Positions 44,060 to 52,568 of a DNA stretch of 64,000 nucleotides are shown in pieces. The stretch comes from JBAXTE01 sp037130365 (GTDB taxonomy: Bacteria > Bacteroidota > Bacteroidia > Bacteroidales > WCHB1-69). Where the stretch lies: assembly GCA_037130365.1 (NCBI GenBank), contig JBAXTE010000002.1, forward strand, positions 1-64,000, given 5' to 3'. The notes beneath the pieces were generated by a model. That model was given only the letters and a program-made list of their open reading frames with translations, did no database searches and had not been told where the DNA came from. The number at the start of each line of letters is the position of its first letter. The first letter of the stretch is position 1. The position numbers were made by a program, and so were the translations under genes.

Positions 44060-44689
44060 TTATCTTTTCTTATCGTAATAAATAAACTCATAAAAATCCA
44101 TATATTTTATTTTGTCGTTCTCAGAGGTGACAACGATAATAGAACAGTTTTTAATGGTTTTATATATGAATTTGGCTGTTCTGCTTTTTCGATATTCATC
44201 ATTACGATAATAAGTATTAATCATGCTTAATGTTTCGCCATCGGAATAATATTGATATAGTGTTGAATCGGCAACGCTAAATCTTAAAAATTGAGGACCT
44301 GAAAAAACACCGGAATAGTGCTTTGAATGACACACCGTGTCATTGTTATAACTATAAGATTCTTCATTCTGATAAATAAGTGTTGATAAGAAATAATAAT
44401 ATCCGTATTTTTTTAAAACAACCCTACCCAAGGTGTCAAAATAAATGTGTTCCCCTATATCAATTATTTCTTCGATCTTAGTCTTTGAATTATTTTCGAT
44501 ATTTTTTAGTATTGAATCTTCATTAAGTATTACCGTGCTGTCGGATAACACTAACTTATATATATTAACTGTCTGGATGTTGTTTTTGTCGTATGATAAT
44601 AAATGCAACAAGTCGAGATCTTGTGCATTTATCTTAATACCAGCAAATATTATAATTACCAACAAACCAAATGATTTAATTTTTTTCAT
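44060..44689 (-). CDS. Small secreted protein, pair 1 member
   Basis: 209 residues. The signal peptide is FGLLVIIIFAGIKINAQ. The mature part shows NNIQTVNIYKLVLSD, HIYFDTLGRVVLKKYGY and a C-terminal KYMDFYEFIYYDK. These match, at the same positions, segments of the next gene upstream (NKIRTVNKFRLYI, AYFDEIGFCKAIKY, LFINFYEAIY). The two are diverged paralogs of a family I do not recognise, presumably periplasmic or surface. The gap to the paralog is 38 nt. Confidence 0.6.
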   Translation of the reverse strand: MKKIKSFGLLVIIIFAGIKINAQDLDLLHLLSYDKNNIQTVNIYKLVLSDSTVILNEDSILKNIENNSKTKIEEIIDIGEHIYFDTLGRVVLKKYGYYYFLSTLIYQNEESYSYNNDTVCHSKHYSGVFSGPQFLRFSVADSTLYQYYSDGETLSMINTYYRNDEYRKSRTAKFIYKTIKNCSIIVVTSENDKIKYMDFYEFIYYDKKR

Positions 44690-44727
44690 TTTTGTATGTT
44701 TAAATGATTAATAAAACAACATGAAGT

Positions 44728-45339
44728 TTAATAGATTGCTTCATAGAAATTGATAAATAATAGTTTATCGTCAAGGTAAATAATATCTAATAATGGGAAC
44801 CTTGTGGAATATTCTCGTTTTTTGACAATGGTTATCGTACCTTCTTTAAATACTTTTTTTACAATCTGCAATGTAAGATCCTTGTTCAAATAGGCCGAAT
44901 ACTCGGATAATGGTTTTGTTTGAAAAAAATCATCTTTTTTGGGGGTCAAATGAAATGGATTTTTAGTCACGATGCAATCCCAATCATTACCTTCTTCAAT
45001 AGTTTCTTCAATAAATTTAGTATTGCTATCTGTAAAGCAATATTTGATAGCCTTACAAAAACCAATTTCGTCAAAATATGCTTGTTTTATTAATTTAAGA
45101 TTTTTACAAATTGTTGTCGAGTCATACCTCTCTACTGCAAATATTATTGAGTCAATATTATTAGTAGGTTGTGTGATATATAATCGAAACTTGTTTACAG
45201 TACGAATTTTATTATTTAATCCTAAAAAATTAATATTTTTGATACGATCATTATCCCCTGAATCTTGTGCTTTTAATAGCAAAGGGATATTTAGTGTCAG
45301 CATTAAGAATGATACTATCAGTAAATTATTTTTCTTCAT
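44728..45339 (-). CDS. Small secreted protein, pair 1 member
   Basis: 203 residues with a signal peptide (LLIVSFLMLTLNIPLLLKAQ). The body matches the gene at 44060-44689 in order, though weakly overall. No known domain is visible. It is AT-rich like the rest of the cluster. With its partner it forms one of two paralog pairs between 43 and 47 kb. Confidence 0.6.
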   Translation of the reverse strand: MKKNNLLIVSFLMLTLNIPLLLKAQDSGDNDRIKNINFLGLNNKIRTVNKFRLYITQPTNNIDSIIFAVERYDSTTICKNLKLIKQAYFDEIGFCKAIKYCFTDSNTKFIEETIEEGNDWDCIVTKNPFHLTPKKDDFFQTKPLSEYSAYLNKDLTLQIVKKVFKEGTITIVKKREYSTRFPLLDIIYLDDKLLFINFYEAIY

Positions 45340-45517
45340 ACACCTTATTTTGTTAAATTATTTCGTCATTTTTTAATATTTGATGATGGAGTTTTAGTTT
45401 GTTTTAAATCTTCTTTTTATGACTATTTCTTTAACCTCTATAGAAATACTTGAAATCTCAATAACATTTGATAATTTCTCTTACATCTCTTTTGACGGCT
45501 TCAAATTGATTAGTTGT

Positions 45518-45607
45518 TTAAATAACATCCTCGTTAGTAATACATTCTGAGCAATAACAACTATAATTATCGAAAGATATGATTATAAACAAAAAACTCT
45601 TTATCAT
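45518..45607 (-). pseudogene. 5' remnant of a pair-2 secreted-protein gene
   Basis: It begins MIKSFLFIII and, after a frameshift, IVVIAQN. These match the signal peptide of the intact gene at 46350-46946 (MKKSFLFLLFNLSI, then SAQN). The upstream DNA (tgattgaaatga and ~110 nt beyond) is nearly identical between the two. The frame stops after 29 codons, so only the front of the gene survives. Confidence 0.55.
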
Positions 45608-45800
45608 TTCAATCACTATTTATTTTTGACTTTAAAACATCTTGGCAGTGTGAATACTTTATGGGTTGTAATTTGGCTTTCAAAGTTAGTAAAATATTCT
45701 GAAATTAGAGATTGGAAAAGAATATTGAAAGGCAATCTTTGGGCTGGCTTTCTGTACTTTAATCCTGTAAAATCTAAAAAGCGCTACTTGGTACATTACC
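45588..45800. repeat. Mosaic repeat, copy c (composite)
   Basis: Its left part (to ~45712) is almost identical to 46927-47047. Its right part (45722-45800) matches copy b at 43973-44049. Its middle resembles copy a. Confidence 0.8.
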
Positions 45801-45812
45801 AGAAGATTCCAA

Positions 45813-46343
45813 TTACTTTGACTTAAGAAAATATTTTGGAATAGGTTCGTTTAAATCAATTTTTATTTTACCATCCCGTTCAAAAATAACAAGAAAAACA
45901 TACAAGGGACAAGTAATCTTTTCAGGATAGTTTTTATCATCATACTTATACCTTTCATCTCTACTTGCAAAAACTACAGGTATTTTGTATTTGTTGTTTG
46001 AAGACACATAATAACGACTGCTATTTCTGGCTAAATATGAAAAATAGTTATTCTTAACCCTCCGATAGTTTACAAGATTTATCAATCTATAACTACAACT
46101 GTTTTCATAGAGTGATCTAATATAATAATCATTAATGGGTTCTTTATTGCCCCAATATATATCAATTACGATGTTGCTGTCTATAATGTCCTTGGATATT
46201 GAATCGAGCTTTAGTGTTAACATACTATCAACTTGATTTGATAATTTGTATGGTATAAACTTCGCAAAAACAACTGTTTCCTGAGAAAAAGTGATTGATG
46301 GGATGAATAACATTACTATAAATATTATTTTTTTATTACTCAT
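45813..46343 (-). CDS. Small secreted protein, pair 2 member
   Basis: 176 residues. The signal peptide is IIFIVMLFIPSITFSQ. The mature motifs FIPYKLSNQVDSMLTLKLDS, SNIVIDIYWG, LARNSSRYYVSSNNKYKIP and VVFASRDE match the gene 6 nt upstream at the same positions (FIAYKFPQQVDSLLVLTMDS, AYIVIDLGQ, LAKNTNCYFVSLSRKYKIP, IIFSEDE). Family and function are unknown. It is probably co-transcribed with its paralog. Confidence 0.65.
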   Translation of the reverse strand: MSNKKIIFIVMLFIPSITFSQETVVFAKFIPYKLSNQVDSMLTLKLDSISKDIIDSNIVIDIYWGNKEPINDYYIRSLYENSCSYRLINLVNYRRVKNNYFSYLARNSSRYYVSSNNKYKIPVVFASRDERYKYDDKNYPEKITCPLYVFLVIFERDGKIKIDLNEPIPKYFLKSK

Positions 46344-46349
46344 GGTTAT

Positions 46350-46946
46350 TTATTTTAAAGGGCTTGTGGTAAAAATGTGTTTTTTTCTGTTTAGAACATC
46401 GAAAACAGACCAATCCCTATAATTACTTATGATTTCATCTCCCATTAAATAAATATATAGCAAATGAAAACCACTATCTTCAAACAGCGTCAACTCATAT
46501 TGTTTATATTGATTTCTTCGTAATATTTCATCTTCACTGAAAATGATTGGTATTTTGTATTTTCTACTTAATGAAACAAAGTAACAGTTTGTGTTTTTTG
46601 CTAACGTACCACCTAATGATGTATCCAATTTTAAATTTCTAGAAAGATGTAAGCTAGTAATGCAATCATAATATTTTTTTTTATCATTAACAATATAATG
46701 TGGACTAATTATACTGTCAAATTTTTCTCTTTTACTAATAATAAAATACGATTGTCCAAGATCGATCACAATATATGCATTCTGAACAAATTCCTGATTA
46801 AAAGAATCCATTGTTAACACAAGCAAACTATCTACTTGCTGAGGAAATTTATAAGCTATGAAATTCTCTGTAGATGTCTCATTCTGAGCACTCGCAAAGA
46901 ATAATATCGAGAGATTAAACAACAAAAACAAAAAACTCTTTTTCAT
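46350..46946 (-). CDS. Small secreted protein, pair 2 member
   Basis: 198 residues starting MKKSFLFLLFNLSILFFASAQ, a clear signal peptide. I chose this Met over one three codons upstream because the decayed copy at 45518-45607 keeps the same position but has GTG where the upstream Met would be. The mature part is paralogous to the gene at 45813-46343 (6-nt gap, same strand). The function is unknown; the protein is expected in the periplasm or at the surface. Confidence 0.65.
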   Translation of the reverse strand: MKKSFLFLLFNLSILFFASAQNETSTENFIAYKFPQQVDSLLVLTMDSFNQEFVQNAYIVIDLGQSYFIISKREKFDSIISPHYIVNDKKKYYDCITSLHLSRNLKLDTSLGGTLAKNTNCYFVSLSRKYKIPIIFSEDEILRRNQYKQYELTLFEDSGFHLLYIYLMGDEIISNYRDWSVFDVLNRKKHIFTTSPLK

Positions 46947-47047
46947 TTCAATCACTATTTATTTTTGACTTTATAACATCTTGGCAGTATGAATACTTTA
47001 TGGGTTGTAATTTGGCTTTCAAAGTTAGTAAAATATTTTGAAATACA
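46927..47047. repeat. Mosaic repeat, copy d
   Basis: It covers the start of the pair-2 gene and its upstream region (aactctttttcatttcaatc, then gactttataacatcttggc and ggctttcaaagttagtaaaa). It is nearly identical to the left part of copy c. Confidence 0.8.
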
Positions 47048-47506
47048 TTATTGAAAAATAAATCGGCGACAATCTGCATTCATCAGTGTCTTCTTGTACT
47101 GAGCCTACTGAATTGTCGGTGTCACTTTTTATGCACTCCACTATTATCTGATTAGAAAATTTCAATTTTTCAACTACATTTTTTTTGCTCAATATAAGTT
47201 GGGGCTAATAACTAAGAACTGCTAGAAAACTCAGTGATTGACCCCGATTCAAAGAATCGAGGGTTTGCAATAAGAAAACGTCAAATTTAAGGCTTTCGTA
47301 GCAACGGATTTAGGGCGTTTACTGGTGTAAATAACCTAAATTTGTTGCAAGAGTAACGAAAAAGTTGGCGTTTTAGCATCGCTGAGCTCGTAAACTCGGT
47401 TCTTGCAAACACTAACTAAGAACTCCTTTTGCTAAGCTACTTTGGGCTTATATAAAAGGAGTTCTTAATAACAAGATCTTTCAAGGAAATACTAATTCAA
47501 AAAGAA
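47048..47506. other. Structured spacer with two large inverted repeats
   Basis: 47275-47314 and 47335-47374 form ~40-nt imperfect arms around a 20-nt loop. 47418-47431 and 47455-47468 form a perfect 14-bp stem (taagaactcctttt). The second lies ~40 nt after the yfhO stop and could end its transcript, but no U run follows on the minus strand. No protein is encoded. Confidence 0.55.
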
Positions 47507-49954
47507 TTATTTTTTGAGTTTTAGGGTTTTTCTAATTATCCAAACCAAGTATAATAATATAAGTAATCCAACCAACATAGAACCCCAAAGTGCTACTTTT
47601 TGAGCAGTAATCCAAGGTTGTGGCAAAAATTTGAATTCAATTTTATGATTACCTTGAGGAATGACTAATGCACGTAAAATATAATTCACCCTAAACATCT
47701 CCGCTTTTTGTCCGTCGATGGTTACATTCCAATACTTTGGATAATAGATTTCTGAGAACACTGCTATTTCCACTTTTTTGGTATTGGCTTCATATTTTAA
47801 GTAATCGGGTTTATATTCAACCAATTTAATAGTCGAAGTAGTATCTTTTCCCATCTGCCAACTTTTCACCATTGGCGAAAATTCTTTATTTAAAATAGCT
47901 GTAGTTGCTGGTTCAAAAGTGCGTAGCGATGCCATTTCTGCATCCGCATTTTCCACTATTTTTACCGTGTCAATAAACCAAGCATTTCCTAAAGCCGCAA
48001 CATTCCGTTGAATTTGAACATCGCCTCCTTCTTGTTGCGATGGAGCTATAAAGTACTTTGTATTCAGCATATTTAGAACTTTTACATTCATGTTTTTACT
48101 GAATTGAGCATCAACTACTTCTTGGTATCTTCGAAGTTTTGCACCATGATATCCACCAATAGATTTGTGATAATAAGATGTGCGAGAGTCGTTAAATGGA
48201 TTTCCTGCAACGTTGAATATCCTGTAACTTAAGTCTGTATCTTGTTTAATGGATAGATCGATATCAGATTCTGGAATTGCATTAACCACAGAACGTTTTG
48301 GTTTAAAATCATTTCCATTTAAATATCTAGTGTCCACCAACCATAAGTCTAAAACCATGGCAATAGCAATTACCGAAAGAGTTACAGTTTTTGAAAATTT
48401 CGAATTAATGTACATCCAAAGTGCTCCAAATGCCACAAGAATATAACCAATAGTTCTTAAACAATCCATGCGGAACATACTTGCTCTGTCGGCAATAACT
48501 CCATCAATAAACCATTGTGGCATTCCTTGTTTCAACATTTGAGCATCCCCATTTGAGGAATAACTAAAAATTGACCCTCCAAATAGTAGAAAGAAAAGAG
48601 ATACTCCTGCTGTTGATGCTAAAGCAATAATCATTGATTTTTGCACTTTATCTTTGTGAACAGATTTAGCTATTACCTCTTTTAATGCCATTAATGCGAG
48701 TAATACCATCGTAAAACAGCTAATGATTAAGGACATACTAACGGTTCTGAATTTGTTGTATCCAGGAAGATGATTGAAAAAGAAATCGTTTAAAAATGGA
48801 AAGTTTTTTCCCCAAGATAATATAATTCCTAGAGCAGTAGCTGACAACAGCCACCATTTGTATTTGCCAGGGATGATAAACAGTCCTAATACAAATAAAA
48901 AGCAAATAATTGCACCTGCATAAACTGGTCCTGAGGTAAATGGTTGATCTCCCCAATAAGTTGGTGCAGATTTAACATAAGAGGTAGCTTGTTGATCAGG
49001 AACGCCATTACTTTTAAAAGCAGCATATAGATTTGAGCTTTTTGATAATTCACTATTGGAACTTCCACCGTTAAAGTTTGGAATTAATAAGGTGAATGAC
49101 TCCATTTTACCATAGCTCCACATAAATGCATAATCTTGGTCGAGGCCGCTCCCTTTGGAAGCCGTATTCGTTAATTCCGATTGACTACGAGTACTTTCTT
49201 TACCATAATCGTACGTGTAAAACAAATCAGAAATATTTGGGATTACTGCCAATATTACTGCAATTATAATTGTTCCAGTAGCTTTTGCAAATATAGCAAG
49301 TGTTTTTTCTTTAATGCTAAAAATAAATTCAACTAGGACAAAAAGGCCCAACGTTAATCCAATATAGTAGGTAATTTGAACATGGTTTTGGGCAATGTTC
49401 ATCCCTAACCCAATTGCCGTCAGCAAGCCACCAAAGAGATACTTCCCTCGATAAGTTTGAATAAATCCCGCAATAACGAGTGGCATAATTGCAATTGCAT
49501 ATGCTTTGGTAATGTGTCCAGCTTCAATAATTATCATATTATAAGAGGCAAAAGCAAAAGCAAAAGCCCCAATTGCAGCCAAAACATGGCTATATCCTAA
49601 GGTGGAAAGTAGGATATAAAAGCAGATTAAAGCCATTAAAATAATAGCATACGTAAAATAAGGAAATGGTTGTTGAATTGATTGTCCTATATAAAAATAA
49701 ATATTGGGTGCGGTTGGTCCAAAAATTTGATATGCAGGCATTCCTGCAAACATTGAGTTTGTCCAATACGCATACTCTCCGGTTGCTTTGTGGTAGTCTT
49801 TAAGCTCTTTCGACATTCCATCAGCATTTACAACGTCACCTTGTATCAAATCTTTACCTTCTAAAAGTGGATAAAAATAGACCAATGTGATGGTCATAAA
49901 AATTGCTATGACCGCTAAATGGAGGAGTGTGTTTTTGCCAAATATTTTTTTCAT
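47507..49954 (-). CDS. YfhO-family membrane protein
   Basis: 815 residues with about twelve to fourteen membrane segments across the first ~520 residues (FMTITLVYFYPLLEGKDLIQGD at the start). A soluble region (ISNDFKPKRS-like, SYYHKSIGGYHGAKLRRYQE, LNMLNTKYFI) and a final helix follow. This is the YfhO family; in Firmicutes YfhO glycosylates lipoteichoic acid, while in Bacteroidota its role is not established. A glycosyltransferase-C-type fold fits the topology. It forms an operon with the DUF4834 gene, 27 nt upstream. Confidence 0.85.
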   Translation of the reverse strand: MKKIFGKNTLLHLAVIAIFMTITLVYFYPLLEGKDLIQGDVVNADGMSKELKDYHKATGEYAYWTNSMFAGMPAYQIFGPTAPNIYFYIGQSIQQPFPYFTYAIILMALICFYILLSTLGYSHVLAAIGAFAFAFASYNMIIIEAGHITKAYAIAIMPLVIAGFIQTYRGKYLFGGLLTAIGLGMNIAQNHVQITYYIGLTLGLFVLVEFIFSIKEKTLAIFAKATGTIIIAVILAVIPNISDLFYTYDYGKESTRSQSELTNTASKGSGLDQDYAFMWSYGKMESFTLLIPNFNGGSSNSELSKSSNLYAAFKSNGVPDQQATSYVKSAPTYWGDQPFTSGPVYAGAIICFLFVLGLFIIPGKYKWWLLSATALGIILSWGKNFPFLNDFFFNHLPGYNKFRTVSMSLIISCFTMVLLALMALKEVIAKSVHKDKVQKSMIIALASTAGVSLFFLLFGGSIFSYSSNGDAQMLKQGMPQWFIDGVIADRASMFRMDCLRTIGYILVAFGALWMYINSKFSKTVTLSVIAIAMVLDLWLVDTRYLNGNDFKPKRSVVNAIPESDIDLSIKQDTDLSYRIFNVAGNPFNDSRTSYYHKSIGGYHGAKLRRYQEVVDAQFSKNMNVKVLNMLNTKYFIAPSQQEGGDVQIQRNVAALGNAWFIDTVKIVENADAEMASLRTFEPATTAILNKEFSPMVKSWQMGKDTTSTIKLVEYKPDYLKYEANTKKVEIAVFSEIYYPKYWNVTIDGQKAEMFRVNYILRALVIPQGNHKIEFKFLPQPWITAQKVALWGSMLVGLLILLYLVWIIRKTLKLKK

Positions 49955-49981
49955 ACTTCTTTAAATTGGTTTATTGACTCT

Positions 49982-50236
49982 TTATTGTTGATTTTGATTG
50001 GTCTTTATCTCTTCAAAGTCGGTATATTCTACCGTTTCATTATCACTAAACTTATCCTTTGCAGGCTGTTTAATGTTGATTTTTGAAGTGTTTTGCGATG
50101 TATTTGACTGAGGCTGTTGAGCTTCAAATTTTTTCTTGAAATTTTCGATGAATCGTTTTAATAAGTAGGGGAATAAATATCTTCCAGCTAACCGTATGAG
50201 GAAGAATATGATGAGAATTATGATTAATGTTTTCAT
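49982..50236 (-). CDS. DUF4834 small membrane protein
   Basis: 84 residues. One N-terminal membrane helix (LIIILIIFFLIRLAGRYLF) is followed by PYLLKRFIENFKKKF and a Gln/Lys/Asn-rich cytosolic tail. It fits DUF4834, a Bacteroidota family of unknown function. It is first in an operon with the yfhO-like gene. Confidence 0.75.
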   Translation of the reverse strand: MKTLIIILIIFFLIRLAGRYLFPYLLKRFIENFKKKFEAQQPQSNTSQNTSKINIKQPAKDKFSDNETVEYTDFEEIKTNQNQQ

Positions 50237-50401
50237 ATTGTGAAAAATATTTGGCTAAATTATGAAAAAATAGAATATAAATAACGTAGTTTTTTAGAAC
50301 CTAGTGTGTTCGCTTTTTCTTTACAAAAATAAGTTAGAACATCGGGTTGACCTCTCTCAGTTATTAAAAATAGGTTCGGAATTTTTTGGGTAGGTAAACA
50401 C

Positions 50402-50437
50402 AAAAAAGAAGAAAGCAACTAAATACTTTCTTCTTTT
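50402..50437 (-). terminator. Intrinsic terminator of rpmH
   Basis: A 12-bp perfect stem (aaaagaagaaag; arms 50426-50437 and 50404-50415) with a 10-nt loop is followed on the minus strand by U residues (50407-50402). It lies 26 nt after the rpmH stop. Confidence 0.75.
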
Positions 50438-50462
50438 AATACTAAACTAATTATAAAATCTT

Positions 50463-50624
50463 TTAAAGTTTTACTCCTTTACGTTCGTCAGAAACAGTAA
50501 GTTTCTTTCTGCATTTAGCACGACGTCTAGCTAAAACGTTACGTCCATTAGCTGTTAACATTCTTTCGAAAAACCCGTGTTTGTTTTTTCTTTTTCTGTT
50601 CGAAGGTTGATATGTTCTTTTCAT
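50463..50624 (-). CDS. rpmH: 50S ribosomal protein L34
   Basis: 53 residues: MKRTYQPSNRKRKNKHGF, FFERMLTANGRNVLARRRAK, then GVKL. This is L34, with the conserved KRTYQPS start and the GR-x-VL-x-RRR-x-K core. The C-terminus carries an extension (CRKKLTVSDERKGVKL) typical of Bacteroidota. The usual neighbours rnpA and dnaA are not adjacent. It has its own promoter and terminator, so it is a single-gene transcript. Confidence 0.97.
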   Translation of the reverse strand: MKRTYQPSNRKRKNKHGFFERMLTANGRNVLARRRAKCRKKLTVSDERKGVKL

Positions 50625-50644
50625 CGCATTAATTATTTGGACTG

Positions 50645-50676
50645 CAAAAGTACTTACTTTTTATTTAAATTACAAA
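50645..50676 (-). promoter_or_regulatory. Promoter of rpmH
   Basis: On the minus strand TTTG (50676-50673) and TACTTTTG (50652-50645) are 20 nt apart; the start codon is 20 nt downstream. Confidence 0.75.
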
Positions 50677-50739
50677 CTTTTGTTCCCTTTTTTTTTAAAT
50701 TAGTTTAATTAATTGATTTAGTGATGTTTATTTTTATGT

Positions 50740-50770
50740 TTTGGGTGTTTAGAATTAAATTGTACTTTTG
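50740..50770 (+). promoter_or_regulatory. Promoter of the alpha/beta-hydrolase gene
   Basis: TTTG (50740-50743) and TACTTTTG (50763-50770) are 19 nt apart; the start codon lies 24 nt downstream. Confidence 0.65.
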
Positions 50771-50794
50771 GTTAGTAAATAAAAATATTGAATT

Positions 50795-51613
50795 ATGATC
50801 AAATTGAAAGTAAAAATAATATTTGTATTCCTTTTCATTCATCTGTGTTTTGGTAACCAACCGAAAGTTTTGGCGAATGCATCCAAAGATACAACAATTA
50901 TCATAAATGGCCATGTTGTGATTTTGAAATATACTTCAATTCCACCAAAAGGCACCATATTATTGCTTCAAGGTTGGAACTTCCCGCCTACAGATTGGTG
51001 CAATCACTCTACAATCTGCCAAAAAGCGTTAGAAAAAGGCTATAATTTAGTTATGCCCGACATGGGAAAAAGTATTTATCATAGTGCAATTTATAAAGAA
51101 ACAAGAGCTGATTGGGTGAAATATCCTACTCGAAAATGGCTTATTGATACCTTATTTGTTCTCTTGCAAAAAGAGTATGGTTTGATAAAAAAGGGTGAGC
51201 GAAATTTTGCAATTGGACTATCTACAGGTGCTAGAGGAGCTGTTTTAATCGCATTAGATTGTCCCGATTTATTTACAGGAATTGCCGCTTTATCTGGGGA
51301 TTATAACCAAGTTCTTATTCCAAATGATAATTTATGCAAAGGGTATTATGGATCGTATTCAAAATTTAAAAATCGTTGGAAAACTATAGATAATCCGTTT
51401 GCTAGAATTCGAGAGTTTAAAACTCCAACATACCTTGGACATGGATTGAAGGACAAAGTGGTTCCAAGCTCTCAATCTGTTTTGTTTTATAAGGAGCTAT
51501 TAAAGCAACATCCTTCTCTTAAGATGAGATTTAGCACTCCTCAAAAAGAACATAATTATCAATTTTGGGCAAATGAGGTGGATTCCATTTTTGTTTTCTT
51601 TGATAAACTTTAA
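50795..51613 (+). CDS. Secreted alpha/beta-hydrolase
   Basis: 272 residues with a signal peptide (IIFVFLFIHLCFGNQ). The fold markers are LLLQGWNFPPTDWC (oxyanion region), nucleophile elbow AIGLSTGARGAV (GxSxG, Ser near residue 147), acid loop HGLKDKVVPSSQ (Asp) and KEHNYQFW (His). It is an esterase- or peptidase-like enzyme of the secreted type; the substrate is unknown. It has its own promoter and no close downstream gene. Confidence 0.8.
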   Translation: MIKLKVKIIFVFLFIHLCFGNQPKVLANASKDTTIIINGHVVILKYTSIPPKGTILLLQGWNFPPTDWCNHSTICQKALEKGYNLVMPDMGKSIYHSAIYKETRADWVKYPTRKWLIDTLFVLLQKEYGLIKKGERNFAIGLSTGARGAVLIALDCPDLFTGIAALSGDYNQVLIPNDNLCKGYYGSYSKFKNRWKTIDNPFARIREFKTPTYLGHGLKDKVVPSSQSVLFYKELLKQHPSLKMRFSTPQKEHNYQFWANEVDSIFVFFDKL

Positions 51614-52568
51614 TTGTATCAATGTAAAAAGTAGGGGGAGATGCTAAAAAGAAGTTCTGTTTTATTTTTAATTGTTGAAAACAGATGATCAAACTTAAAA
51701 AAAGGAATTATAATTTTCTTTTTTCATGTCCTTATGCTCCCGCCTTGCGGGATAAACTCCCGGGCATCACGCTAAAAGCGTGGCAAAAAATGCCGCCGCT
51801 GTCGTAAAAGTGCTAAAAAAGAACCAGCTCTGCTAAAATCGACGAACTCCTCCTTTTAACCAAAATGGTATTTCTTGTATAAAAAGAACTTCTAATCTCT
51901 ATTTTGTCTAACGTCGTCAAACACCATCGATTTCTTAACGCAGAACTGCTTCTTTTTCTTTACGCTCTTTTACTCAAGGCGGTTTATGCCCCCATAGAAA
52001 GCTTAATTCTATGAATATGAGGCTTATATTTTGTGAGGTTTGTATCTAAGCCCCGAGAGAGCGATAAAACCGACCTTGTCAAAAATGCAATTAATCCAAA
52101 CTTAATCCCTGCTTTTTAAGGTGCCCCATCTGTTTTTTTCGGAGTTTGGTTGTTTTTGACCGATGGAGCGTAGTTTATAGAAATAATAAGGATTATAAAA
52201 TATTAGCAATACAGCAGGGGTATTTATGTCCAAATTTAAAGCAGTTGAAAGGCAATAAATTTATAAAATGATTAGGCTTTAAATTTGCCTACGCTGCTAT
52301 AGTATTGCTTTTATTTTGAAATCTTTATAAGAACAAACACATTCGCTCCGTCTTGACTTTTGCATACTTTTTGTCAAGAAAAAGTATGAATCGAATTAAA
52401 ATTTAAGGGATATTTAAAATTTTAATCAAAAAAAATAGATTTAAAAATATCTAATTTTCTACTTCTCCAACAACTTTTCTAGCTGTCTATTTTAGTTCTA
52501 ATTTAAAGCAAAAAAAAGTCTGCCGAAGCAGACTTTAAGAAAAACGAGAATATATAAAAAAGGGGATC
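51614..52568. other. Long non-coding spacer with hairpins and structured elements
   Basis: GC-rich hairpins lie at 51739-51751 (CCCGC/GCGGG) and 51768-51782 (CACGC/GCGTG), with catagaa/ttctatg near 51996-52016. A possible conserved element at ~52049-52122 shows taagcccc, then ataaaaccgacctt, with a mirror aaggtgcccc. An imperfect inverted repeat has arms 52205-52242 and 52275-52310. No frame looks coding. It may contain a small RNA. Confidence 0.5.

Larger units (their letters stand above)
45340..45812. other. Spacer with decayed paralog start and mosaic repeat
   Basis: It contains the remnant at 45518-45607 and mosaic repeat copy c (45588-45800). A plus-strand open frame across the repeat (45626-45826) is not called. 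45340-45515 shows nothing. Confidence 0.5.

Noticed and set aside
45626..45826. Plus-strand frame with a plausible-looking end (GNLWAGFLYFNP)
   Set aside because: It lies wholly within the mosaic repeat and lacks a ribosome-binding site. Both strands of the repeat stay open by chance, and the copy at 43973 breaks the frame.
43174..47047. CRISPR array as explanation of the repeats
   Set aside because: There are only four copies, uneven length, kilobase spacing with genes between, and no cas genes.
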